Assembly (NCBI GenBank): GCA_041581135.1
Contig: JBFGCM010000068.1
Span: forward strand, 1 to 21,635
DNA: 21,635 nucleotides
Origin: JBFGCM01 sp041581135
GTDB taxonomy: Bacteria; Actinomycetota; Acidimicrobiia; Spongiisociales; UBA5794
Direction: 5' to 3'
Below are positions 15,505 to 21,635 of the stretch, piece by piece. Below the pieces are notes generated by a model. The model saw only the letters and a list, made by a program, of their open reading frames with translations. It was not told where the DNA came from and searched no databases. How positions within the stretch are numbered: the stretch's first letter is position 1; each line of letters starts with the position of its first letter. The translations under genes were made by a program, and so were the position numbers.

Positions 15505-16623
15505 TCAGGCGACCTGCGGCGGCAGTCCGTAGAGCGGCCGAAACTGAGCAACGATCGGCTGAGGGGTGAACGACTCCGAACGTGCCCTTCCTTCGTCGCC
15601 CAGGCGGCGGCGCAGCTGCGGGTCAACGGCCAGCCGGCGAACTGCGGCGGCGGCGGCCTCGGCGTCGTCCACCGGGTACAGCAGACCCGCCTCGTCGTTG
15701 CCGAGCAGCGCGCGCAACGCCGGGGTGTCCGCCGCCACCACCGGGATCCCGTTGAGCATGGCCTCGGCCGCCACCCGGCAGAACGACTCGTTGCGCGACG
15801 GCACGAAGATGACGTCACACTGGGCGAAGATCACCTTGGGGTCCGAGTAGCCGGGAACGTCGACATAGCCGGCGGGCAGGACATCCAGCGCCGCCCACGA
15901 GTCGTCGGCGGTGTCACGCCTCGTGGTGAACAGCTTCCACCGAAGCGGCTCACCCTCGAGCTGGGTGGCCGCCTCGGCGAGCACGTCGAAGCCCTTGCGG
16001 TGGGTGGCGCTCGCCATGTAGCCCACTGTGACCGGGTCGGCATCGAGGTACTCATCTGGAACGACGTCGACAGGATCGACGGGATTCGGGATCAAGACGA
16101 TGGCGGAGCGTTCCACGAGCCGGCTGGCCACTGCCACGCCGGCGGCGACCTCGGACACGGCCGCCCACTTCACCCGGCGCACCAGGCGCTTGACGATGGG
16201 GCCGATGCGCCGCTGATTGGCGGAGATCATGGGATCGTGCACCCACGCCACGACGGGCACGCGCGACACCAGCGCCGCCAGGGCGGAGAGAAACACGCCG
16301 GTGATGCCGTTGCCGTGGATGGCGAGCAGACGCTTGCGACGGCGGAACGCGAGCCACGCCACCCGGAAGGTGGCCAAGGAGCGCCCGAGCTTTCCGCCAC
16401 CGCCGATGAGGAACAGCTCGTCGGCGAGACCCCGCTCGGTGAGCAGGTCGGGGAATCGTCCCGGTCCAAAGCCGATGACCGTGCGGTGCACGTCGTCACC
16501 GATGTACTGCAGCAGTGTGGCCAGGCTGACATTCGAGCCCCCCGTGCCGGGCGGCCCGTAGACGAAGAGGATCTCGGACGTGCCGCTCACGACCACCGGC
16601 CTCGGCATGCCGGATGCGGCCAC
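15505..16623 (-). CDS. GT4 family glycosyltransferase
   Basis: 372 residues from GTG 16623; ATG 16608 and GTG 16590 are in-frame alternatives and none has a convincing ribosome site. The N-terminus EILFVYGPPGTGGSNVSL (17-34) is a GT4 opening whose glycine loop reads GTGGSN. AIHGNGITGVFLS (101-113) and VVAWVHDP (124-131) follow. The donor half has GYMASATHRKGFD (201-213) and the EX7E motif Glu279/Glu287 within NESFCRVAAEA. It would act in polysaccharide assembly; donor sugar unknown. It is a single-gene unit, divergent from the sulfotransferase at 16650 and ending at the terminator at 15453-15484. Confidence 0.88.
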   Translation of the reverse strand: MAASGMPRPVVVSGTSEILFVYGPPGTGGSNVSLATLLQYIGDDVHRTVIGFGPGRFPDLLTERGLADELFLIGGGGKLGRSLATFRVAWLAFRRRKRLLAIHGNGITGVFLSALAALVSRVPVVAWVHDPMISANQRRIGPIVKRLVRRVKWAAVSEVAAGVAVASRLVERSAIVLIPNPVDPVDVVPDEYLDADPVTVGYMASATHRKGFDVLAEAATQLEGEPLRWKLFTTRRDTADDSWAALDVLPAGYVDVPGYSDPKVIFAQCDVIFVPSRNESFCRVAAEAMLNGIPVVAADTPALRALLGNDEAGLLYPVDDAEAAAAAVRRLAVDPQLRRRLGDEGRARSESFTPQPIVAQFRPLYGLPPQVA

Positions 16624-16649
16624 AGCACGCCTCGGTAGGATCCCTGCCC
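16624..16649. promoter_or_regulatory. Very short divergent intergenic region with TAGGAT box
   Basis: Only 26 bases separate the divergent starts. TAGGAT at 16636-16641 sits 8 bases before the ATG at 16650. It reads either as a -10 box, giving an almost leaderless mRNA, or as an AGGA ribosome site with 9-base spacing. No -35 box is clear. At least one promoter must overlap a coding region, or the leftward gene starts further inside. Confidence 0.35.
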
Positions 16650-17483
16650 ATGCAGACCTTCATCGGCCGGGTTCGGCGCAAGCTGCGTCGCTCGGCCCGG
16701 CAGGCCGGCGGCCTCGCCACCAGCGCCGGCCGGGCCCTTCCCGATTACCTGATCATCGGCACGCAGCGGGGCGGCACCACGTCGCTCAGCCGCCACCTCA
16801 CATCGCACCCGATGGTGGTGCGCCCGTCGCTGAAGGAGATCCACTACTTCGACCGGAACCCGGCCAAGAGCGTCGACTGGTATCGGGCTCACTTCCCGCA
16901 CACGAAGGACCTGGATGCCGGCAAGCTGACCGGTGAGGCGACCCCGCTGCTGTTTCATCCCCATGCGGCCGCAGCGGCGGCGGCCATCGTGCCCGACGCC
17001 AGGCTGATCGTGTTGCTGCGCAATCCCATCGAGCGCACCCATTCCGGCTGGCGGCTGCAAGTGGAGGCGGGACATGAGCCGCTGGACTTCGAGACGGCGA
17101 TCCGCACCGAAGACGAGCGGGTGGCCGAGGGACGGCGCCGCACCCTGGCGGATCCGACCCACGTGGACGACACCTACCTGCGCCACTGCTATCTCGAGCG
17201 GGGCCGATACGCCGAGCATCTCGAGCGATGGCTGAGGGTGTTCCCCCGCGACCAGATGCTCGTGCTGCGCAGCGAGGACTTCTTCGCCGATCCCCAACCG
17301 ATCTTCGCTCACACGCTTGAGTTCCTCGGACTTCCGCCGGGCGGTCCGGACGAGTTCCGGAAGGCCAACGCCTCTTCGCGCTCCGCGCTGGAGCCGGCCA
17401 CGCGAGGGTGGCTCGCCGACTACTTCAGGCCCCACAACGAACGTCTCTACGAACTGCTGGGCCGCGACATGGCCTGGGACTGA
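16650..17483 (+). CDS. PAPS-dependent sulfotransferase
   Basis: 277 residues from ATG 16650; the in-frame ATG at 16614 would overlap the divergent gene. The PAPS 5'-phosphosulfate loop is GTQRGGTT (37-44), preceded by the strand DYLII, and KEIHYFD (62-68) is the segment that usually follows in heparan-type Sulfotransfer_1 (PF00685) enzymes. The 3'-phosphate motif is LLRNPIERTHSGW (122-134) with Arg124 and Ser132. The basic N-terminus (8-19) has no clear membrane helix, so it is probably cytoplasmic or peripheral. It would place sulfate on a glycan, most likely the polysaccharide made by this locus, though lipid or small-molecule acceptors are possible. Its stop shares TGATCA with the convergent sulfotransferase. 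Confidence 0.88.
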   Translation: MQTFIGRVRRKLRRSARQAGGLATSAGRALPDYLIIGTQRGGTTSLSRHLTSHPMVVRPSLKEIHYFDRNPAKSVDWYRAHFPHTKDLDAGKLTGEATPLLFHPHAAAAAAAIVPDARLIVLLRNPIERTHSGWRLQVEAGHEPLDFETAIRTEDERVAEGRRRTLADPTHVDDTYLRHCYLERGRYAEHLERWLRVFPRDQMLVLRSEDFFADPQPIFAHTLEFLGLPPGGPDEFRKANASSRSALEPATRGWLADYFRPHNERLYELLGRDMAWD

Positions 17484-18434
17484 TCACCGTTTACGGCCCT
17501 TCCACCTGGCCGCGGCGGCCTTCTTCTGCCACTCGAGCCACTGTTTGGTGGCGGTCACGCGGGTCGACATGCCCACTGCCTCGGGATCGATCTCGTAACC
17601 GAGTCGTTCGAGCGTCTTGCCGGCGACCACTTGGAACACCCCGATCTGCTCTGTGGTGAGGTCACGCCGCCAGTCGCGCAGACCCTTGGTGGGAGGCCGG
17701 GCGGCCGACACATGGAGATGCGCTCGGGGTTGCCCGGCGAGCACCTCATCGGTGGTGTCCCAGTACTCGAGCATGGCCGCGTCGTAGTCGAGCCCGAGGA
17801 AGGTGCTGATGCGGCGCACCTCGGGCTCGGGATCTTCGATCAGATCCTCGTACCGCAGCTCGGCATATCTCTCCGGGCCGAGTACCTCCCCGGCGGCTCG
17901 CCCCTTCTCGACGTTCCGCTTCCAGTACGTGGCCACTTCGCCGATGCTCTCCGGCCCGAATCCTCGGTCCAGGTAGGCCACGGCGGTGTTGCGCCCGTCA
18001 CGGATGATGTGGACGAATCGGGCCTCGGGGAATGACTCGGCGAGCTTGGCGAAGTGCTTGACGTAGTCGGGGGTCTTGTCGCCGTACAGCGGCTTCTGGT
18101 GGTGGCGGGCGTAGGCGGCGAACACCGCCCGCACGGCCTCGGGCACCGAGCCCACCGGCGTCTCGCTCAGGGCCTCGCGGATCGATTCGGGCTCCATCAC
18201 CAGCTTCTTGAAGTTGGGACCGGCGATGACGAATTCGGCGAAGCCCGAGGCGTCGAATCCAGACTCCGCCTCCCAGCGGCTGCGGAACCGCAACGCCCGC
18301 AGCAGGAAGTTGGCCTCCATGGCGACGGCGAGCTCTGGATGCCGATCGAAGATGGCCCGCACCAGAGTTGTCCCGGAGCGGCCGCTGCCGCCAAACAGTG
18401 CAAACACGCGTCGCGGGTCCTGATCACCGTTCAC
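17484..18434 (-). CDS. PAPS-dependent sulfotransferase (Sulfotransfer_3-like)
   Basis: 316 residues from GTG 18434, chosen because it lies one base after the upstream gene's stop; the open frame reaches 18692 but that part is inside the upstream gene. The P-loop-like 5'-phosphosulfate motif is GGSGRSGTT (15-23), followed by a helix and DRHPELAVAMEANFLLR (30-46), typical of the Sulfotransfer_3/TPST-like group. YGDKTPDYV (117-125) and RFVHIIRDGRNTAVAY (139-154, Arg145) form the 3'-phosphate site. LRYEDLIEDPE (193-203) is a further family hallmark. The C-terminus is Lys/Arg-rich. It is the last gene of a leftward operon that also holds another sulfotransferase and two hydrolases. Acceptor unknown; the polysaccharide is the likeliest. 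Confidence 0.87.
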   Translation of the reverse strand: MNGDQDPRRVFALFGGSGRSGTTLVRAIFDRHPELAVAMEANFLLRALRFRSRWEAESGFDASGFAEFVIAGPNFKKLVMEPESIREALSETPVGSVPEAVRAVFAAYARHHQKPLYGDKTPDYVKHFAKLAESFPEARFVHIIRDGRNTAVAYLDRGFGPESIGEVATYWKRNVEKGRAAGEVLGPERYAELRYEDLIEDPEPEVRRISTFLGLDYDAAMLEYWDTTDEVLAGQPRAHLHVSAARPPTKGLRDWRRDLTTEQIGVFQVVAGKTLERLGYEIDPEAVGMSTRVTATKQWLEWQKKAAAARWKGRKR

Positions 18435-18435
18435 G

Positions 18436-19314
18436 TCACACCCACTCCGTCGTGCGCCCACCGATGCGTTCGGCCAGACGCTTGGTGGCGTCGGCGTACA
18501 TCGGTTCCAACAGCTCGCGAAACCGCTCTGGCACATGGGGGCGATCGGTCTTGCCGACGAGCGTTCCTGACCCACCGGCCCCGCGATCGATGACGGTGGC
18601 CGCCGGGAACGCGTCGTACTCGACATCGGTGGACACCCCCAGGTGACCGAACACCGTCTCGAGCAGGTGACGCGGAGCTTGCTCCACGTCATCGAACACC
18701 GCCACCAGCAGTCGATCTGCCGGGTAGTGGGCGTTCCAGCGGTCGATCATGGCGCCGTAGTCCCCGGCGGCCATGCAGGCCGGGCTGGTGAGGAACTCGC
18801 GGAACTCCTCGTCGGGAACGGCCTCCACCGGGCGATGGCGCTCTCGGGACAGCTTCATCACGGCATGCGACCACGCCCGGTCGACCGGATTCCGGATGAT
18901 GAGCACCGTCTTGAGATCGGGCAAGAGCCGGGCCACTCCTGCGATCTGATTCGAGCTCATGACTCCGTATCCGGGGGTGATCTCACCGGTGACACGATCG
19001 CCGGCGGGCTCGAACTGGCGGGAGTACCACGTCAGCCGCTTGTGACGGCGGAGCGTGAAGTAGTGCAGCTCCTTGCGTTCCGGCAGGTAGAGCTCGGGAT
19101 GGACGCGGAGGTTCTCGTAGAGCCAGGTGCTCGCCGACTTGATGCCTCCGATCCCCAAGAAGTCGGGCATCCGCAACCGGGACATCGAGAGGTGCCCGGA
19201 CTCGTATAGCCGGCGCTCTGGCACCGCGATGACGGCTTCGAGCTTCTGGACCGCCCGTACGCTCTTCTTGATGGCCGACCGAAGAGGCAGCCGATCGAAC
19301 CGCCGCTGCCTCAC
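18436..19314 (-). CDS. PAPS-dependent sulfotransferase
   Basis: 292 residues from GTG 19314, which overlaps the upstream stop as GTGA; ATG 19347 is an in-frame alternative inside the previous gene. The 5'-phosphosulfate loop is GIGGIKSASTWL (54-65), with Lys59 as the catalytic lysine, and ERKELHYFT (79-87) follows. The 3'-phosphate motif is VLIIRNPVDRAWSHAV (137-152) with Arg141 and Ser149. This is a Sulfotransfer_1 enzyme of heparan N-/O-sulfotransferase type, related in plan to the gene at 16650 but clearly a distinct sequence. About 50 basic, partly helical residues precede the domain. Probably cytoplasmic, modifying glycan intermediates. Confidence 0.87.
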   Translation of the reverse strand: MRQRRFDRLPLRSAIKKSVRAVQKLEAVIAVPERRLYESGHLSMSRLRMPDFLGIGGIKSASTWLYENLRVHPELYLPERKELHYFTLRRHKRLTWYSRQFEPAGDRVTGEITPGYGVMSSNQIAGVARLLPDLKTVLIIRNPVDRAWSHAVMKLSRERHRPVEAVPDEEFREFLTSPACMAAGDYGAMIDRWNAHYPADRLLVAVFDDVEQAPRHLLETVFGHLGVSTDVEYDAFPAATVIDRGAGGSGTLVGKTDRPHVPERFRELLEPMYADATKRLAERIGGRTTEWV

Positions 19315-20234
19315 GAGCCCACCGCGGCGACGTGCCGGCGCATCCACTCGAGGACGACATCGAGGAAGCCCTCTTGGCCCGGAATGGTGAGGAACCCGTG
19401 GAGCTCCCCGGGTAGGTCGTCCACCACCGTGATCGTCGAGCTGGTGGCGAAGGTCTTTTGGAGCCGGCCCTCCTGGCTGCGGCGGAAGTCGTTGATCATG
19501 GGGTCATCGTCGCCCCAGCAGATCAGCACCGGCACCCCCCGCTTGGACAGCTCCATCATCGGCTCGGAGAACTTCGGGCTCGTGAAGTCACCGTCGTATC
19601 CCTTGCGGAACCGGCGGGTGAGCCGCTGCCACATCCCTTTGACGAGTCGGAGATAGTGACGTCGACTGCGGGCGTCGAACCACCCGCGAATCCGCTCCGG
19701 TCGCAATCCGGCCCGCACCACCGAACCGACGGTGCGATCCCGAGCCCAACGCTCCCCCATGTCGCCGCGGGCATTGCTCCCCGTGGGCGGCGTCGCCGCC
19801 ACGATTCCGGCGATGCCGTCGATGTGAGGTCCGGACGAGATCACGGTGCGGGCCCCATAGCAAGCCCCCACCAGGACAAAGCGCTCGACGCCTTCTCGCC
19901 GCAGATAGTCGGCGGCGCCGCGCACGTCCGCCACGAAAGGGCGATCGAGATGGAACTCGTCGATGGTGCCCGTGCTCTCCCCGATCCCGTGCCAGTCGAA
20001 GCGGACCACGTCATACCCGTCGGCGGCGAGCACCCGCGCCAAGCGCACTGCGAGGCGATTCCGCTGGAAGGAGACGTTCACCGTGTCACCTCCCTGGGCG
20101 ATGATGACGCCCACTTTGCGCCGCAGGGCGCGGGGACGGGTGTGAATGCCGAAGAGCGACTCCCCGGCGGCGGGGAAAAAGACCGGCTCCTCGTCGCCGG
20201 CGGTGATCGCACTGGGCATGGGTCTCATCTCCAT
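19311..20234 (-). CDS. Alpha/beta-hydrolase with Cys nucleophile elbow
   Basis: 307 residues. ATG 20234 has GAGGAG 8 bases upstream; ATG 20228 gives an exact ATGA overlap and is possible. The first half holds VGVIIAQGGD (41-50, oxyanion-hole strand) and YDVVRFDWHGIGES (74-87). The nucleophile elbow is VGACYGART (122-130), so Cys125 takes the place of Ser, as in dienelactone hydrolases. The late Asp is in WGDDDPM (240-246) and the catalytic His is His279 (ELHGF). The layout recalls the exosortase-A-system-associated hydrolase 1 family (TIGR03100) found in exopolysaccharide loci, but no exosortase is seen here. Substrate unknown; an acyl or ester group on a lipid or glycan intermediate is a guess from context. 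Confidence 0.75.
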   Translation of the reverse strand: MEMRPMPSAITAGDEEPVFFPAAGESLFGIHTRPRALRRKVGVIIAQGGDTVNVSFQRNRLAVRLARVLAADGYDVVRFDWHGIGESTGTIDEFHLDRPFVADVRGAADYLRREGVERFVLVGACYGARTVISSGPHIDGIAGIVAATPPTGSNARGDMGERWARDRTVGSVVRAGLRPERIRGWFDARSRRHYLRLVKGMWQRLTRRFRKGYDGDFTSPKFSEPMMELSKRGVPVLICWGDDDPMINDFRRSQEGRLQKTFATSSTITVVDDLPGELHGFLTIPGQEGFLDVVLEWMRRHVAAVGS

Positions 20235-21635
20235 GCGCGGAGCTCCTCGACGGTCTTCTCGATGAACTCTCGTTTGAGCGCCTCACCGTGCATCGGGTCG
20301 TATCCGTCCTGGTTGAACCACCACGCCTCGACGTAGGGAACGACCTCGGCCCGCACATCGCCGCCCTCGGCGCGTAACGAATCGACGAGTTTGGCGGCCT
20401 CACCCTTGAGCTCCTCGGCGCGAGTCAGCTGGAAGAGGGCCACCCGACGTCCGCCAACGGCGAGCTCGGGCCCGAGGGCGAGCGACTCGGCACTCTCGTT
20501 GAGTCGCCAGCCGATGGGGAAGCCGTTGGCGTCCAGGAACCCGTCACGCTCGTACCGCTCCCGCAACGACGCCGGGGTGACCCCACCCTCGCTGCGCTTC
20601 ATCTCCTTCATCAGAAGTGACCGGAGCAGCTCCTTGAAGTAGCGGGCACCGGACGTCGCCGGATCCCACAGGATCACCGGCGCCTCCGGCCACTTGGCCG
20701 CGGCAGGCGCCAACGCCAAGGCACCGAGGCGAGTGGCCACGAAAGCGACATCGGCGACGCCGGCCGTCGCCATCGCGTACTCCGTGACGGTGAGGATGTC
20801 GTCTGTCATCGATGCGATCGACACGTCGAGCACGTCGCCATCGCTGTTACGGGTGCCTCGATAGTGGAAGCGAGCGACGGCGTACCCCTCCGCGGCGAGG
20901 GCGCGCGCCAGTAGCACCTCGCGGCGACCGTTCTTGAGCGCTTCCATCAGGATCGAGCTGCACACCACCACCAGGCCCTTGGCGTCTCCGCCAGGGAGGT
21001 CGAGGGTGACGAAGATCTTCGAGCCCTCGGGTCCCACCATCGCCGCCCGGGTGGTCTGCCCGGCGGGATGGACGAGGGTGTTGTCCGACTCGGACTCTTG
21101 CGAGGCACCGGCGCGGGCACGAAGCCATTCCATGATCACGTCGAGCGTCGCCTGCTGCGACTCCAGGGTGGCGAACCCGTGCACCTTGCCCTCGATGTAG
21201 GTCTGGCTCATGAGTCCGTTGGAGGCGGCGATGATCTCGCCAAAGGTGCCCTCGAGCATCGGCGCGAGATCGCGGGAGTAGACATCGGCCGTGCCGTGAG
21301 TCATGAGCACCGGGATGCGGCGCTCCAGCACGGCGCCGACCTGGCCGGCGAACCCACGGGGACGCCCCGCGCCCGCCTTGACGAGGCGCAGCTTCTTGCC
21401 GACGGCGCGCACCTTGGCCTTGAGCATGCGCACGTAGTTGTCCCGCTTCTTCTTCTCGAACATGCCCGTCAGCACGTCTCCTCGCACGGCCTGCTGGACG
21501 AACCAGCGAACGCTGCGGTGAGCGTGCCGGTCGGCGTTGGACTCGGCGACGGGCGGCACGATGAGTGCCATCCCCTCAAGCCCTTCGATGTCCGGGGCGG
21601 CGACCAGCTGGGTCCGGCCCCCGAAACAGCTGCCC
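20225..21635 (-). CDS. Double-domain alpha/beta-hydrolase (5' end outside window)
   Basis: The frame is open through ATG 21571 to the window edge, and the codons upstream of that ATG are clearly protein: they read GSCFGGRTQL, a Cys nucleophile elbow like GACYGART in the next gene. The visible part is 469 residues and the true start lies beyond 21635. Numbering from Met 21571, the first domain ends with VLMTHGTADVYS (68-79, acid residue) and GKVHGFAT (108-115, His). A second hydrolase-like domain starts near 160: GLVVVCSSILMEALKNGR, then GYAVARFHYRGTRNSDGD, then VATRLGALAL, where Arg stands at the nucleophile position. That Arg version recalls exosortase-associated hydrolase 2 (TIGR03101). So one domain looks active and one may be inactive or have another role. 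First visible gene of the leftward operon, overlapping the next hydrolase gene. Confidence 0.75.
   Translation of the reverse strand, partial: GSCFGGRTQLVAAPDIEGLEGMALIVPPVAESNADRHAHRSVRWFVQQAVRGDVLTGMFEKKKRDNYVRMLKAKVRAVGKKLRLVKAGAGRPRGFAGQVGAVLERRIPVLMTHGTADVYSRDLAPMLEGTFGEIIAASNGLMSQTYIEGKVHGFATLESQQATLDVIMEWLRARAGASQESESDNTLVHPAGQTTRAAMVGPEGSKIFVTLDLPGGDAKGLVVVCSSILMEALKNGRREVLLARALAAEGYAVARFHYRGTRNSDGDVLDVSIASMTDDILTVTEYAMATAGVADVAFVATRLGALALAPAAAKWPEAPVILWDPATSGARYFKELLRSLLMKEMKRSEGGVTPASLRERYERDGFLDANGFPIGWRLNESAESLALGPELAVGGRRVALFQLTRAEELKGEAAKLVDSLRAEGGDVRAEVVPYVEAWWFNQDGYDPMHGEALKREFIEKTVEELRAWR

Noticed and set aside
18436..18692. Upstream extension of the sulfotransferase to 18692
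   Set aside because: It lies wholly inside the preceding sulfotransferase gene; GTG 18434 follows that gene's stop and gives a normal N-terminus.

Overview
The window is high-GC DNA with dense gene packing, stop/start overlaps (GTGA, ATGA), several GTG and TTG starts and G-rich ribosome binding sites. This suits a high-GC actinobacterium. An acidimicrobial lineage is my guess from the gene style only; no rRNA or marker gene is present to prove it. Nearly everything belongs to a cell-surface or extracellular polysaccharide locus. No tRNA, rRNA, CRISPR array, insertion sequence or phage gene was seen.

Layout. (1) 1-372 (-): 3' truncated response-regulator-like protein with a degenerate receiver domain. 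(2) 493-3806 (+): two overlapping genes, a nucleotidyltransferase-like/GT4 glycosyltransferase fusion followed by a second GT4 enzyme. (3) 8189-3812 (-): an operon of NAD-dependent sugar epimerase, GT4 glycosyltransferase, GNAT acetyltransferase and a polytopic membrane protein that may be a polymerase. (4) 8190-8547: divergent control region with repeated motifs and hairpins. (5) 8548-13026 (+): an operon of membrane-bound nucleotide-sugar 4,6-dehydratase (WbpM/PglF/CapD type), a Wzz/tyrosine-kinase-like chain-length protein with a degenerate kinase domain, and a polysaccharide deacetylase. (6) 13172-15433 (+): a Tat-exported G8/beta-helix protein interrupted by one in-frame TGA, followed by a strong palindromic terminator. 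(7) 16623-15505 (-): a fourth GT4 enzyme. (8) 16650-17483 (+): a sulfotransferase. (9) 21635-17484 (-): an operon of a double alpha/beta-hydrolase (5' truncated by the window edge), a single alpha/beta-hydrolase and two further sulfotransferases.

Working together, as inference: the dehydratase and epimerase would supply modified nucleotide sugars, four GT4 enzymes would assemble a lipid-linked repeat, and the membrane protein and Wzz-like protein would polymerise it and set its length. The GNAT enzyme, the deacetylase and three PAPS-dependent sulfotransferases would decorate it, which suggests a sulfated exopolysaccharide. No flippase, ABC exporter or initiating phosphoglycosyltransferase is present, so the locus must continue outside the window or rely on other loci.

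The points most worth a second look are the clean in-frame TGA inside the G8/beta-helix protein (with a hairpin just downstream), that protein's resemblance to animal CEMIP/TMEM2 hyaluronidases, the nucleotidyltransferase-GT4 fusion, the degenerate tyrosine kinase, the cluster of sulfotransferases, and the paired Cys-nucleophile hydrolases.
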